A DNA stretch of 64,000 bases from Streptomyces canus (GCF_030815415.1 NZ_JAUSWW010000001.1:8308001-8372000); one strand, 5' to 3'; counted from the first letter of the stretch, positions 8,614 to 17,337 are shown. Notes: generated by a model from the letters alone, not told the origin. Translations and numbers: made by a program.

Positions 8614-9533
8614 CTACGGGTGGGCGAGCTGACCGCGTACGAATTCCAGCATGTCCGAGTTCAACACGGCCCGTACGTCGCCGATCAGCCCGTCCCGCAG
8701 GTCGAAGGTGACCAGGGCGGTGAGCGCCTCGCCCGTCCACAGTGCGACCCCGGTCCCGCCGTTGACCTCCGCCGTCGTGAGCCGCAGGTCGGCGCCCCAC
8801 TTCTGGAACGAACCCAGCGCGAAGCGGACCACCTTCTCGCGGCCCTCGACCGGCCGCCGGGCCGCGGACACCTTGCCGCCGCCGTCGCTCCACCAGGTCG
8901 CATCGGCGGCGAGCAGCTTCTCCGGACCGGCGAGATCGCCTTCCCGGGCCGCCGTGACGAACGTCGCGACCAGCTTCTCCTGCCGCTCGGGCGCGGCCTC
9001 GAACCGCGACCGCGGTTCGCCCACCCGCTGTACCGCCCTGCGGTGCAACTGACGGCAGTTGGCCTCGCTCAGATCGAGGACGTCGGCGATCGCCCGGTAT
9101 CCGTAGGCGAACGCCTCCCGCAGCACGTACACAGCCCGCTCGGTCGGCGTGAGCCGCTCCAGCAGGACCAGCAGCGCCATCGACACGGCGTCGCGCTGCT
9201 CGGCGGACTCTGGGGGTACCTCCCACGCCCTTAAGGCAGTGGGGGAGGGCCGAGCGTGCCGTCCGAGGTGACGACGGGCTCCGGCAGCCAGCTTCCGACG
9301 TAGGTCTCGCGCCGTGCCCTGGCAGAGGTCAGCCGCGTCAGACAGAGATTGGTGACGACCTTCGCGAGCCAGGCCCCGAGGTGCTCGATGCCGCCCCGGT
9401 CGGCGCCGCTGAAGCGCAGAAAGGCGTCCTGGACGGTGTCCTCGGCCTCTTCCGCCGAGCCCAGCAGGCGATAGGCCAGGCCGAACAGCCGCGGACGGTG
9501 GCTCTCGAACTCGTCGGCGATAGCACTCGTCAT
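8614..9533 (-). pseudogene. ECF41-type sigma factor, frame broken by repeat insertion
   Basis: Sigma-70 region 2 (LAYRLLGSAEEAEDTVQDAF) is encoded from the ATG at 9533 and runs to a TAA at 9231-9233. Region 4 (LTPTERAVYVLREAF, then LDLSEANCRQLHRRA) and a C-terminal SnoaL-like domain continue in another frame to 8614. The SnoaL part carries DGGGK, the hallmark of ECF41 C-terminal extensions, and an NSDML segment where NPDKL is typical. The break is inside a palindromic repeat (9211-9247) in the linker between regions 2 and 4; the in-frame stop comes from the repeat. Removing 38 bp, or adding one C to a five-C run, would reopen the frame. The gene is therefore a pseudogene or carries a one-base sequence error. 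Confidence 0.8.
9211..9247. repeat. short palindromic repeat, family A, copy 1 (inside sigma gene)
   Basis: A 37-bp element opening TGGGGGTACCTCCCACG and closing GCAGTGGGGGAG, with a CTTAAG-like centre, which can form a hairpin. Related elements occur at 20458-20509 and 25226-25266. Here it sits in the ECF41 sigma gene between regions 2 and 4 and supplies the premature stop. Confidence 0.75.
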
Positions 9534-9626
9534 GCCTGTCACCCTGCCATGCCGGGGCGGTGAGGGACCCGGCGGCGGGCAAGGGCCGTCGTCACCGCCG
9601 CCGGGCCGTCTGCGGAGATCCAAAAA

Positions 9627-9640
9627 GGACTAGACCAGAG
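9627..9640 (-). promoter_or_regulatory. DasR-like site upstream of the ECF41 gene
   Basis: On the minus strand this reads CTCTGGTCTAGTCC, close to the DasR responsive element ACTGGTCTAGACCA. It shares CTGGTCTAGTCC with the site upstream of the chitinase gene (24512-24525). It lies about 95 bp upstream of the sigma start. Binding is inferred. Confidence 0.45.
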
Positions 9641-9752
9641 GGTCCAACAGGTCGGGCGTGTTGAGAAGTCCAGCGACACCACCTGTGAGCCACTCCACAT
9701 CACTCACCCGTATGGACCTCGATCAGCCGTGGCACACTGGCTCTGTACCTTA

Positions 9753-9890
9753 AAGCAGCGCACTCCGGGGTCGGTGAAAGTCCGAACCGGCGGTTACAGT
9801 CCGCGACCCGGTCACTTCCAGTGACCGGTTGACCAGGTGAAATTCCTGGACCGACGGTTAAAGTCCGGATGGGAGGCAGTGCGCGGCGGG
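9753..9890 (+). ncRNA. FMN riboswitch (RFN element)
   Basis: The conserved RFN segments appear in order: CGGGGTCGGTGAAAGTCCGAA at the 5' side with GGCGGTTACAGTCC, the loop GACCAGGTGAAATTCCTGG, then CGACGGTTAAAGTCCGGATG and GGAGGCAG at the 3' side. The closing stem pairs GCGCACT (9758-9764) with AGTGCGC (9878-9884). It lies about 145 bp upstream of ribE and should repress ribE-ribM-ribBA-ribH when FMN binds, probably by blocking translation or extension; no U-tracted terminator is evident. Confidence 0.95.
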
Positions 9891-10032
9891 CGGGCATTCG
9901 TGCGCGTCGCCGTATCTACTCGTCCATGTGGGCGGGTCTGTCCGGCGTCGCCCCCAGTGCTCCTGCCCGTTCATTCTGTCGTCATCGACAGCCCCGGAGT
10001 CCGTGCCCCGATGTGGCAGGAGGACCCGGGAA

Positions 10033-10638
10033 GTGTTCACCGGAATCGTCGAAGAGCTGGGCGAGATCACCGCCGTCGAGAACCTCGGCGATGCGTGTCG
10101 CTTCCGCCTGCGAGGCCCCGTCGTCACCGAGGGCGCGAAGCACGGTGACTCGATCGCCGTCAACGGCGTCTGCCTCACCGTCGTCGAGCACGAGGGCGAC
10201 GAGTTCACCGCGGACGTCATGGCCGAGACCCTCGACCGCTCCAGCCTCGGCGCCCTCGCCGTCGGCTCCCGCGTCAACCTCGAGCGCCCCACCGCCGTGG
10301 GCGCCCGTCTCGGCGGCCACATCGTGCAGGGCCATGTCGACGGCACCGGCCAGGTCCTGGAGCGCAAGCCGTCCGAGAACTGGGAGATCGTCAAGGTCTC
10401 CCTCCCCGCGGACCTCTCGCGCTACGTCGTGGAGAAGGGCTCCATCACCGTCGACGGCATCAGCCTCACCGTCGTCGACGCAGGCCCCGACTACTTCACC
10501 GTCAGCCTCATCCCGACCACCCTCGACCTGACCACGCTCGGCCACAAGCAGCCCGGCGACCCGGTCAACCTCGAGGTCGACGTCGTCGCCAAGTACGTCG
10601 AGCGGCTGCTCGCGAGCACCCAGGGAGCGGGCCGGTGA
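10033..10638 (+). CDS. ribE: riboflavin synthase alpha subunit
   Basis: A 201-residue riboflavin synthase that dismutates two 6,7-dimethyl-8-ribityllumazines into riboflavin and an aminopyrimidine. It has the duplicated lumazine-binding barrel: repeat one starts at FTGIVEELGEI and includes GDSIAVNGVCLTVV; repeat two includes GHIVQGHVDGTG and KGSITVDGISLTVV. The GTG at 10033 begins the canonical MFTGIVEE start and follows AGGAGG at 9 bp; longer upstream frames overlap the leader and are rejected. First gene behind the FMN riboswitch; its stop overlaps the ribM GTG (GTGA). Confidence 0.96.
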   Translation: MFTGIVEELGEITAVENLGDACRFRLRGPVVTEGAKHGDSIAVNGVCLTVVEHEGDEFTADVMAETLDRSSLGALAVGSRVNLERPTAVGARLGGHIVQGHVDGTGQVLERKPSENWEIVKVSLPADLSRYVVEKGSITVDGISLTVVDAGPDYFTVSLIPTTLDLTTLGHKQPGDPVNLEVDVVAKYVERLLASTQGAGR

Positions 10639-11276
10639 ACTGGCTGAACTCCGAGGCGTTCACCGCCTTCGACCAGCACATCCTCTGGTCGGACATGATC
10701 GGCAACATCACCGGCCTGGCCGCCCTCGCCCTCGGCTGGCGGCGCTCCATCTGGAGCTGGCCCGTGCAGTTCCTGGCCGGCCTCATCCTCTTCGGCGCGT
10801 TCTACGGCCATCTGACCGGCAGCGCGGGCAAGCAGGCGATCGTCATGGTCGTCGCCCTGTACGGCTGGTGGCAGTGGAACCGCAACAAGGGCGAGACCGG
10901 CGACGGCCACATCGTTCCGCGGTTCGCCACCTGGACCGAGCGCGCGGTGATGGCCGGAGCGGCCGCCGCCGGCACCGTCGCGGTCGCCCTGCTCTTCAAG
11001 GCGTACCCGAGTCTGTCCTGGGACCCTTGGCCGGACGCCTACATCTTCGTCGGCACCGTCGTCGCCATGTACGCCCAGGCACGCGGCATGGTCGAGTTCT
11101 GGTTCGCCTGGCTCCTGGTCGACCTGGTCGGCGTCCCCCTCAACTTCGCCAACGGCTACGCCTTCTCCGGCTTCGTCTACGTCATCTACGGCGCGCTCGT
11201 CCTGTGGGGCATGCGCGACTGGTGGCTGCGCTCCCGCCAGGGCGCGCGGCCCGCTCTGGAAGGAGCGCCGGCATGA
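10635..11276 (+). CDS. ribM: PnuC-family transporter, probable riboflavin transporter RibM
   Basis: A 213-residue PnuC-family membrane protein with about seven transmembrane segments, including a tryptophan-rich ALGWRRSIWSWPVQFLAG region and WLLVDLVGVPLNF near the C-terminus. PnuC proteins take up nicotinamide riboside, but the homologue in FMN-riboswitch-controlled actinobacterial rib operons (RibM of Streptomyces davawensis and Corynebacterium) carries riboflavin or roseoflavin. Its position between ribE and ribBA, with four-base overlaps on both sides, favours riboflavin. The assignment rests on context; the sequence does not settle vitamin specificity. Confidence 0.85.
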   Translation: MNWLNSEAFTAFDQHILWSDMIGNITGLAALALGWRRSIWSWPVQFLAGLILFGAFYGHLTGSAGKQAIVMVVALYGWWQWNRNKGETGDGHIVPRFATWTERAVMAGAAAAGTVAVALLFKAYPSLSWDPWPDAYIFVGTVVAMYAQARGMVEFWFAWLLVDLVGVPLNFANGYAFSGFVYVIYGALVLWGMRDWWLRSRQGARPALEGAPA

Positions 11277-12571
11277 GCACGGCACCGATCCTGTACAGCA
11301 CCGACGGCTTGGAAGACCTCACGCTCGACCCGATCGAGCAGGCCATCGCCGACATCGCCGCCGGCCGCCCGATCGTCGTGGTCGACGACGAGGACCGGGA
11401 GAACGAGGGCGACCTCGTCATCGCCGCAGAGAAGGCGACCCCCGAGATCGTCGCCTTCATGATGAGCGAGTGCCGCGGCCTGATCTGCGCCCCCATGGAG
11501 GGCGAGGAGCTGGAGCGGCTCGAACTGCCGCAGATGGTCGCGGACAACACCGAGTCGATGAAGACCGCGTTCACCGTCTCCGTGGACGCCTCCGCCGCTC
11601 ACGGGGTGAGCACCGGCATCTCGGCCGCCGACCGCGCGACCACGCTCCGGCTGCTGGCGGGCGGTGACGCCGAGCCCACCGACTTCGTGCGCCCCGGCCA
11701 CGTCTTCCCGCTCCGCGCCAAGGCCGGCGGGGTCCTCACGCGCAACGGCCACACCGAGGCCGCCGTCGACCTCGCCCGGCTCGCGGGCCTGCGCCCGGCC
11801 GGCGCCATCGTCGAGATCGCCGGCGAGGACGGCCGCATGCTGCGGCTGCCCGAGCTGATCCCGTTCGCCCGCAAGCACGGCCTGACGATCATCTCCATCG
11901 AGGACCTGATCGCCTACCGCCGGACCGCCGAGCCCACCGTCCGCCGCGAGGCCGAGGTCCACCTGCCCACCTCCCACGGCGAGTTCACGGCGTACGGCTA
12001 CCGCTCCACCGTCGACGGCGTCGAGCACGTCGCCCTCGTCCACGGCGAGATCGGCGACGGCGAAGACGTCCTGGTGCGCGTCCACTCCGAGTGCCTGACC
12101 GGCGACATCTTCGGTTCCGCGCGCTGCGACTGCGGACCCCAGCTGGACGCCTCCCTGGCCCGCATACAGGACGAGAGCAGGGGAGTGGTGGTCTATCTGC
12201 GCGGCCATGAGGGGCGCGGCATCGGACTGGTCTCCAAGCTGCGCGCGTACGAGCTCCAGGAGCGCGGCCGCGACACCCTCGACGCCAACCTGGAACTCGG
12301 CCTGCCCGCCGACGCCCGGGACTACGGCGCGGGCGCCCAGATCCTCGAGGACCTCGGGGTGCGCAGTGTGCGCCTGATGACCAACAACCCCGACAAGTCC
12401 GACGCCCTTCTGCGCCACGGCCTCAAGGTCAACGGACGGGAGCCGATGCCGGTACAGGCGGGCGAGCACAACCTCACCTACCTGCGGACCAAGCGGGACC
12501 GGATGGGACACGACCTGCCCTGGCTGGAGACGCCCGCGACGGCGTCGACGTCCACCTGCAGCAACCAGTAA
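11273..12571 (+). CDS. ribBA: bifunctional 3,4-DHBP synthase / GTP cyclohydrolase II
   Basis: Fused enzyme of 432 residues that starts both branches of riboflavin synthesis. The N-terminal RibB domain (about 15-215) shows VDDEDRENEGDLVIAAE, HGVSTGISAADR and RPGHVFPLRA. The C-terminal RibA domain (about 220-415) shows VRVHSECLTGDIFGSARCDC, supplying the zinc cysteines, and RGHEGRGIGL. RibB makes 3,4-dihydroxy-2-butanone 4-phosphate from ribulose 5-phosphate; RibA opens GTP. The ATG overlaps the ribM stop (ATGA), implying translational coupling. Confidence 0.96.
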   Translation: MSTAPILYSTDGLEDLTLDPIEQAIADIAAGRPIVVVDDEDRENEGDLVIAAEKATPEIVAFMMSECRGLICAPMEGEELERLELPQMVADNTESMKTAFTVSVDASAAHGVSTGISAADRATTLRLLAGGDAEPTDFVRPGHVFPLRAKAGGVLTRNGHTEAAVDLARLAGLRPAGAIVEIAGEDGRMLRLPELIPFARKHGLTIISIEDLIAYRRTAEPTVRREAEVHLPTSHGEFTAYGYRSTVDGVEHVALVHGEIGDGEDVLVRVHSECLTGDIFGSARCDCGPQLDASLARIQDESRGVVVYLRGHEGRGIGLVSKLRAYELQERGRDTLDANLELGLPADARDYGAGAQILEDLGVRSVRLMTNNPDKSDALLRHGLKVNGREPMPVQAGEHNLTYLRTKRDRMGHDLPWLETPATASTSTCSNQ

Positions 12572-12588
12572 CGAGGAGATCAGAGAAC

Positions 12589-13074
12589 GTGAGCGGCAAG
12601 GGTGCACCGGAGCTGTCCGTACGCAACGTGGGTGACCTGCGGGTCGCCGTCATCGCGGCGCAGTGGCACGAGAAGGTGATGGACGGTCTGGTGGACGGCG
12701 CCCTGCGCGCCCTGCACGACCTGGGGATCGACGAGCCGACCCTGCTCCGGGTCCCCGGCAGCTGGGAGCTCCCGGTCGTCGCCAAGGTCCTCGCGGGCCG
12801 CGGCTACGACGCGATCGTCGCCCTGGGCGTCGTGATCCGCGGCGGCACCCCCCACTTCGAGTACGTGTGCCAGGGCGTGACCCAGGGCCTCACCCAGGTC
12901 TCCGTCGACACCGGAGTCCCCATCGGCATGGGCGTGCTGACCTGCGATACCGAGGAGCAGGCCCTGGACCGGGCGGGCATCGAGGGCTCCAACGAGGACA
13001 AGGGGCACGAGGCGGTGACGGCGGCCGTGGCGACGGCGGCCACCCTCCGCTCAGTATCTGAACCGTGGCGCTGA
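12589..13074 (+). CDS. ribH: 6,7-dimethyl-8-ribityllumazine synthase
   Basis: A 161-residue lumazine synthase that condenses the RibA-branch aminopyrimidine with the RibB product and feeds RibE. Family features: AAQWHEKVMDGLVDGAL, the substrate loop VPGSWELPVVAK, GVVIRGGTPHFEYVC with the catalytic His, and GVLTCDTEEQALDRAG. The GTG at 12589 follows an AGGAG site and lies 17 bp after ribBA. It ends the riboswitch operon proper; hisE begins 34 bp further on, so read-through is possible. Confidence 0.96.
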   Translation: MSGKGAPELSVRNVGDLRVAVIAAQWHEKVMDGLVDGALRALHDLGIDEPTLLRVPGSWELPVVAKVLAGRGYDAIVALGVVIRGGTPHFEYVCQGVTQGLTQVSVDTGVPIGMGVLTCDTEEQALDRAGIEGSNEDKGHEAVTAAVATAATLRSVSEPWR

Positions 13075-13108
13075 CGGAACCCGGGTGTGGCATAGGCTGA
13101 GCGTCACC

Positions 13109-13381
13109 ATGTCCAATAAGACGTTCGAGGAGCTCTTCTCCGAGCTCCAGCAGAAGGCCGCCACCGGCGACCCCGCCACTTCCCGCACCGCAGAGCTGGT
13201 CGGCAAGGGCGTCCATGCCATCGGCAAGAAGGTCGTCGAAGAGGCCGCAGAGGTCTGGATGGCCGCCGAGTACGAGGGCAAGGAGGCGGCCGCCGAGGAG
13301 ATCTCGCAGCTGCTGTACCACGTCCAGGTGATGATGGTCGCCCGCGGCATCTCCCTGGACGACGTCTACGCCCACCTGTGA
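13109..13381 (+). CDS. hisE: phosphoribosyl-ATP pyrophosphatase
   Basis: A 90-residue MazG-like enzyme for the second step of histidine synthesis, hydrolysing phosphoribosyl-ATP to phosphoribosyl-AMP. The metal-binding helices are clear: KKVVEEAAEVWMAAEYEGKEAAAEEISQ... gives the E-x-x-E and E/D pattern. The ATG at 13109 gives the family N-terminus; an upstream codon at 13085 would add eight unusual residues. The hisE-hisG pair, away from the other his genes, is the arrangement I know from Streptomyces. Confidence 0.93.
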   Translation: MSNKTFEELFSELQQKAATGDPATSRTAELVGKGVHAIGKKVVEEAAEVWMAAEYEGKEAAAEEISQLLYHVQVMMVARGISLDDVYAHL

Positions 13382-13428
13382 ATCCGTCCGTTCCGCACCC
13401 ACCCCGTCACGCGAAGGAAGCCGACCTC

Positions 13429-14286
13429 ATGCTGCGCATCGCCGTCCCCAACAAGGGTTCCCTGTCAGGCCCTGCGGCGGAGATGCTGCATGAGGCCGGC
13501 TACCAGCAGCGCCGGGAGTCCAAGGAGCTGCGGATCGTCGACCCGGTGAACGAGGTCGAGTTCTTCTACCTCCGCCCCCGCGACATCGCGATCTACGTCT
13601 CCTCCGGCCGCCTCGACATCGGCATCACCGGCCGTGACCTGCTGATCGACTCCGGCGCCAAGGCCGAGGAGATCCTCCCGCTCGGCTTCGCCCGCTCCAC
13701 GTTCCGCTTCGCCGCCAAGCCGGGCACGGCCGAGGGCGTCGAGGACCTCAAGGGCAAGACGGTCGCCACCTCCTACGAGGGCATCGTCGAGGGCCACCTC
13801 GCCGACAGCGGCGTCGACGCCTCCGTCGTCCACCTCGACGGCGCCGTCGAGACCGCCATCGAACTCGGTGTCGCCGAGGTCATCGCGGACGTCGTCGAGA
13901 CCGGCACCTCGCTGCGCAACGCGGGCCTGGAGGTCTTCGGCGAGCCGATCATGAAGTCCGAGGCGGTCGTGATCCGCCGGGTGGACGCCGACACCTCCGC
14001 CGAGAGCGAGCCCAAGGTCCAGCAGTTCCTGCGCCGCCTCCAGGGCGTCCTCGTGGCCCGGACGTACGTGATGATGGACTACGACTGCCGGGTCGAGCAG
14101 CTCGAGAAGGCCGTGGCGTTGACGCCGGGCCTGGAGTCCCCGACCGTCTCCCCGCTGCACAACGAGGGCTGGGTCGCCGTCCGTGCGATGGTTCCGGCCA
14201 AGGAAGCGCAGCGGATCATGGACGACCTGTACGACATCGGCGCACGGGCGATCCTGACGACGTCCATCCACGCCTGCCGTCTCTGA
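13429..14286 (+). CDS. hisG: ATP phosphoribosyltransferase (long form)
   Basis: First enzyme of histidine synthesis, joining ATP and PRPP; 285 residues, the long HisG form with a C-terminal regulatory domain. Features: LRIAVPNKGSLSGPAAEML at the start, GRLDIGITGRDLL, the PRPP loop region ADVVETGTSLRNAGL, and a C-terminal ACT-like domain (SPLHNEGWVAVRAMV), where histidine inhibits in this family. The ATG at 13429 follows GAAGGAAG. It is 47 bp after hisE and probably co-transcribed. Confidence 0.95.
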   Translation: MLRIAVPNKGSLSGPAAEMLHEAGYQQRRESKELRIVDPVNEVEFFYLRPRDIAIYVSSGRLDIGITGRDLLIDSGAKAEEILPLGFARSTFRFAAKPGTAEGVEDLKGKTVATSYEGIVEGHLADSGVDASVVHLDGAVETAIELGVAEVIADVVETGTSLRNAGLEVFGEPIMKSEAVVIRRVDADTSAESEPKVQQFLRRLQGVLVARTYVMMDYDCRVEQLEKAVALTPGLESPTVSPLHNEGWVAVRAMVPAKEAQRIMDDLYDIGARAILTTSIHACRL

Positions 14287-14300
14287 GGGGCCGCGCAGCC

Positions 14301-14744
14301 ATGTCCGACGTTCCCACCCTCCCCGTCACCTTCCGGCCGGGCCGCACCAGGGCCGTCCTGCTCACCGCCGCCGTCGCGCTCTTCGTGGTCATCACGGCGA
14401 TCGCGCTGCTGCTGGAGAAGCTCGGCCCGGGCGAGCGCCTGAGCTTCATCTTCACCGCCGCGCTCCTGGCCGGTGTGCTGGCCCTGCTCGCCCGGGTGAA
14501 GGTGGTCGCCGACGAGTCCGGCGTCACCGTCGTGAACATCGCCGGCAAGCGGCATCTCGACTGGGCCGAGATCGTCCAGGTCAATCTCCGGCCCGGCGAC
14601 CCCTGGGTGTTCCTCAACCTCACCGACGGCACCAGCCTGCCCGCCCTCGGCATCCAGCCCGGTATCGCCAAGCAGCAGGCCATCGCCGACGCCCGCGCAC
14701 TGCGCGCCCTCGTCGAGTCCCGCGGCCCGGGGGATCTGCCGTAG
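14301..14744 (+). CDS. PH-domain membrane-associated protein
   Basis: A 147-residue protein. Two hydrophobic segments (AVLLTAAVALFVVITAIALLL and FIFTAALLAGVLALLARV, residues about 17-65) precede a compact beta-rich domain (VVADESGVTVVNIAGKRHLDWAEIVQVNL...) typical of bacterial PH-like domains, with a final helix. It starts 14 bp after hisG and is probably the last gene of that transcript. No enzymatic function is expected. Confidence 0.72.
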   Translation: MSDVPTLPVTFRPGRTRAVLLTAAVALFVVITAIALLLEKLGPGERLSFIFTAALLAGVLALLARVKVVADESGVTVVNIAGKRHLDWAEIVQVNLRPGDPWVFLNLTDGTSLPALGIQPGIAKQQAIADARALRALVESRGPGDLP

Positions 14745-14769
14745 AGGGCCATGTCTTGATTAATCTGTT

Positions 14770-14823
14770 GGCGGAGGCGTTTTCGTTGGCGCCTCCGCCG
14801 CTGAGGTTCCCCCCGGTCCTCAG
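14770..14823 (+). terminator. tandem hairpins between hisG operon and CNNM genes
   Basis: A perfect 10-bp stem GGCGGAGGCG (14770-14779) / CGCCTCCGCC (14790-14799) is followed by a 6-bp stem CTGAGG (14801-14806) / CCTCAG (14818-14823). There is no T-tract. They may terminate the hisG transcript or form a leader for the CNNM pair starting at 14920. I could not match the region to a known Mg riboswitch. Confidence 0.55.
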
Positions 14824-14919
14824 AGGCCCACTGCTATCCGAGGAGTGATTCCCTCCAGCGATGGACGGATCGTCCTGTAGTACCTGCGCCGCCCCCTCCC
14901 GGCATACCGAGGCGGCGGC

Positions 14920-16248
14920 ATGACCATCCCCCTGCTGCTCCTGGCAGCCGCCTTCCTGCTGATTCTCGCCAACGGCTTCTTCGTGGCCGCCGAGTTCGGC
15001 CTCGTGACGGTCGAGCGACCGGACGCCGAGAGGGCCGCGGCCGAGGGCGACAAGCGAGCCCGTACGGTCGTGGAGTCGCTCAAGGAGCTCTCCTTCCAGC
15101 TCTCCGGCACCCAGCTCGGCATCACCATCACCTCTCTCGTCGTCGGCATGCTCGCCGAACCGGCGCTCGCGGAGCTGCTGCACGGCCCGTTCGCCGCGCT
15201 CGGTGTCCCCGAGGGCGCCGTCTCCGGTGTCACCGTGGTCGTCGGCATGCTGCTGGCCTCCGCCGTGCAGATGGTGATCGGCGAACTCGTGCCCAAGAAC
15301 TGGGCGGTGTCCAAGCCCTTGCAGGTCGCACGTTTCGTGGCCGGCCCGCAGCACGCCTTCGCGCGTCTGTTCCGCCCGGTCATCGCCGCGCTGAACGCCG
15401 TCGCCAACCGTCTCGTCCGCGCCCTGGGCGTCGAGCCCACCGAGGAGCTGGCCTCCGCCCGCACCCCCGGCGAGCTCGTCTCCCTGGCCCGGCACTCGGC
15501 GCAGGCCGGCGCCCTGGAACAGGACACGGCCGACCTCTTCGTACGGACCCTGTCGCTGGCCGAGCTGACCGCACAGCACGTGATGACCCCGCGCGTGAAG
15601 GTCAGTTCGCTCCAGGTGTCCGCGACCGCCGAGGACGTGGTCAACCTGACCCGTGCCACCGGCCTGTCCCGCTTCCCCGTCTACCGGGAGAAGATCGACG
15701 AAATCGTCGGCATGGTCCACCTCAAGGACGCGCTGGCCGTTGCGGCCCACGACCGGCTGCGCACCCCGGTCGCCAGGATCGCCCGCCCGGCCCTGCTCGT
15801 GCCGGAGACCCTTCCGGTCCAGCCGCTGCTGGCCCGGCTGCGCAGCGAGCAGCCCATCGCCGTCGTCGTCGACGAGTACGGCGGCACGGCCGGTGTGGTC
15901 ACCCTGGAGGACATCGTCGAGGAGATCGTCGGCGAGGTCCGCGACGAGCACGACGGTCTGGACGTCCCCGAACTCGCCGCCGCCCCGTCGGAGGACGGCC
16001 AGCCCGCCTGGGACGCCGACGGCAGCTGCCGTGTCGACATCCTCCAGCGCATAGGCCTCGACGTGCCCGAGGGACCGTACGAGACGGTCGCCGGGCTCGT
16101 CGCCGATCTGCTCGGCCGGATCCCGGCCGTGGGCGACCGGGCCGAACTTCCCGGCTGGCGGCTCTCGGTACGCCAGGTCGGGCACTACCGCGCCGAGCGC
16201 GTACGAATGGTCAGGACGGCCCCCGCGGTTGTGGAGGCCGCCCGATGA
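14920..16248 (+). CDS. CNNM/HlyC-CorC family protein (CNNM + CBS pair + CorC domain)
   Basis: Membrane protein of 442 residues. An N-terminal CNNM (DUF21) domain (about 1-185) has the LANGFFVAAEFGLVTV motif and several transmembrane helices. A CBS pair follows (about 205-340; VMTPRVKVSSL, SRFPVYREKIDEIVGMVHLKD, VVVDEYGGTAGVVTLEDIVEEIVGEVRDEHD), then a CorC_HlyC domain (about 355-435; SCRVDILQRIG, GYETV-like YETVAGLV). The family handles Mg2+ or other divalent-cation export. The next gene overlaps its stop, and the pair probably acts together. Confidence 0.85.
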   Translation: MTIPLLLLAAAFLLILANGFFVAAEFGLVTVERPDAERAAAEGDKRARTVVESLKELSFQLSGTQLGITITSLVVGMLAEPALAELLHGPFAALGVPEGAVSGVTVVVGMLLASAVQMVIGELVPKNWAVSKPLQVARFVAGPQHAFARLFRPVIAALNAVANRLVRALGVEPTEELASARTPGELVSLARHSAQAGALEQDTADLFVRTLSLAELTAQHVMTPRVKVSSLQVSATAEDVVNLTRATGLSRFPVYREKIDEIVGMVHLKDALAVAAHDRLRTPVARIARPALLVPETLPVQPLLARLRSEQPIAVVVDEYGGTAGVVTLEDIVEEIVGEVRDEHDGLDVPELAAAPSEDGQPAWDADGSCRVDILQRIGLDVPEGPYETVAGLVADLLGRIPAVGDRAELPGWRLSVRQVGHYRAERVRMVRTAPAVVEAAR

Positions 16249-17315
16249 GCGTGCTCCAACTCCTGTTCGCCGCCCTGCTCGTGCTCGCCAACGGCTTCTT
16301 CGTCGGCGCCGAGTTCGCCCTCGTGTCCGTCCGGCGCAGTCAGATCGAGCCGCTCGGCACGGCCCGGGCCCGGCAGGTGCTGTACGGCCTGGAACGGCTG
16401 CCGCAGATGATGGCCGCGGCCCAGTTCGGCATCACCATCTGCTCGCTGACGCTGGGCGCGGTCGCCGAGCCGACCGTCGCCGAGTTGCTGGAGCCGGTCT
16501 TCGAGTGGATCCACATGCCGCACGGCATGATCCACCCGCTCGGCTATGTCATCGCCCTCGCCGCGGTGGTCTTCTTCCACCTCGTCATCGGCGAGATGGT
16601 CCCGAAGAACCTCGCGATGGCCGCCCCGGAGAAGGCCGCGCTGTGGCTGAGCCCCGGTCTGGTCGCCTTCGCCCGCGTCTGCCGGCCGATCACCATCGCC
16701 CTCGGTGCCTGCGCCCAGGGCATCCTGCGTCTCTTCCGCGTCGAGCCCAAGGACGAGGTCGAGGCGGTCTTCACCAGCGAGCAGCTCAACCGGCTGGTGG
16801 AGGACGCGGGTCAGGCGGGCCTCCTGGACCCCGAGGAGCAGGAACGCCTCGAGGACGCCCTGGAACTGGGCTCCCGCCCGGTCACGGACGTCCTGCTGAA
16901 GCGTGAGTCACTGGTGACGGTGGGGCCCTCGGTCACACCCGGCCAGGTCGTGGAGCTCACGGCCCGCACCGGCTACTCCCGCTTCCCGGTCGTGGCCGAC
17001 AACGGCGCCTTCATGGGCTACCTGCATGTGAAGGACGTACTGGACCTGGAGGAATCGGAGCGGGCGGTGCCCCAGCACCTCTGGCGCAAGATGACGACCC
17101 TGCGGTCCGAGCTCCCCCTGGACGACGCCCTGACGGTCATGCGCCGAGCGGCGACGCACCTGGCCCAGGTGACGGACGCGTCGGGCAGGGTCCTGGGCCT
17201 GGCGGCCTTGGAGGACGTACTGGAACTCCTGGTGGGCGAGGTGACCGACCCGGCCCACCGGGAGACACCGCCGCAACCGAGGATGGCCGAGCAGAAGGAA
17301 ACGGTACCGAGCTGA
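16245..17315 (+). CDS. CNNM-CBS protein lacking the CorC domain
   Basis: A 356-residue paralogue of the preceding gene, starting at an ATGA overlap. The CNNM domain (about 1-180; LANGFFVGAEFALVSVRRSQIEPLG, GEMVPKNLAMA) and CBS pair (about 200-330; VTDVLLKRESLVTVG, YSRFPVVADNGAFMGYLHVKD, GLAALEDVLELLVGEVTD) are present. The protein ends soon after the CBS pair, so the C-terminal CorC_HlyC domain found in its partner is absent. Its last residues are polar. Together the genes could form a heteromeric cation transporter. The short form looks natural, as no frameshift is visible. Confidence 0.83.
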   Translation: MSVLQLLFAALLVLANGFFVGAEFALVSVRRSQIEPLGTARARQVLYGLERLPQMMAAAQFGITICSLTLGAVAEPTVAELLEPVFEWIHMPHGMIHPLGYVIALAAVVFFHLVIGEMVPKNLAMAAPEKAALWLSPGLVAFARVCRPITIALGACAQGILRLFRVEPKDEVEAVFTSEQLNRLVEDAGQAGLLDPEEQERLEDALELGSRPVTDVLLKRESLVTVGPSVTPGQVVELTARTGYSRFPVVADNGAFMGYLHVKDVLDLEESERAVPQHLWRKMTTLRSELPLDDALTVMRRAATHLAQVTDASGRVLGLAALEDVLELLVGEVTDPAHRETPPQPRMAEQKETVPS

Positions 17316-17337
17316 CGCGGGTTCCCCGCACCCACCC

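Noticed and set aside
14744..14920. The leader before the CNNM pair as a Mg (M-box) riboswitch.
   Set aside because: The conserved GGTGAGGC-like start and downstream core of that riboswitch are missing; only simple hairpins are seen.
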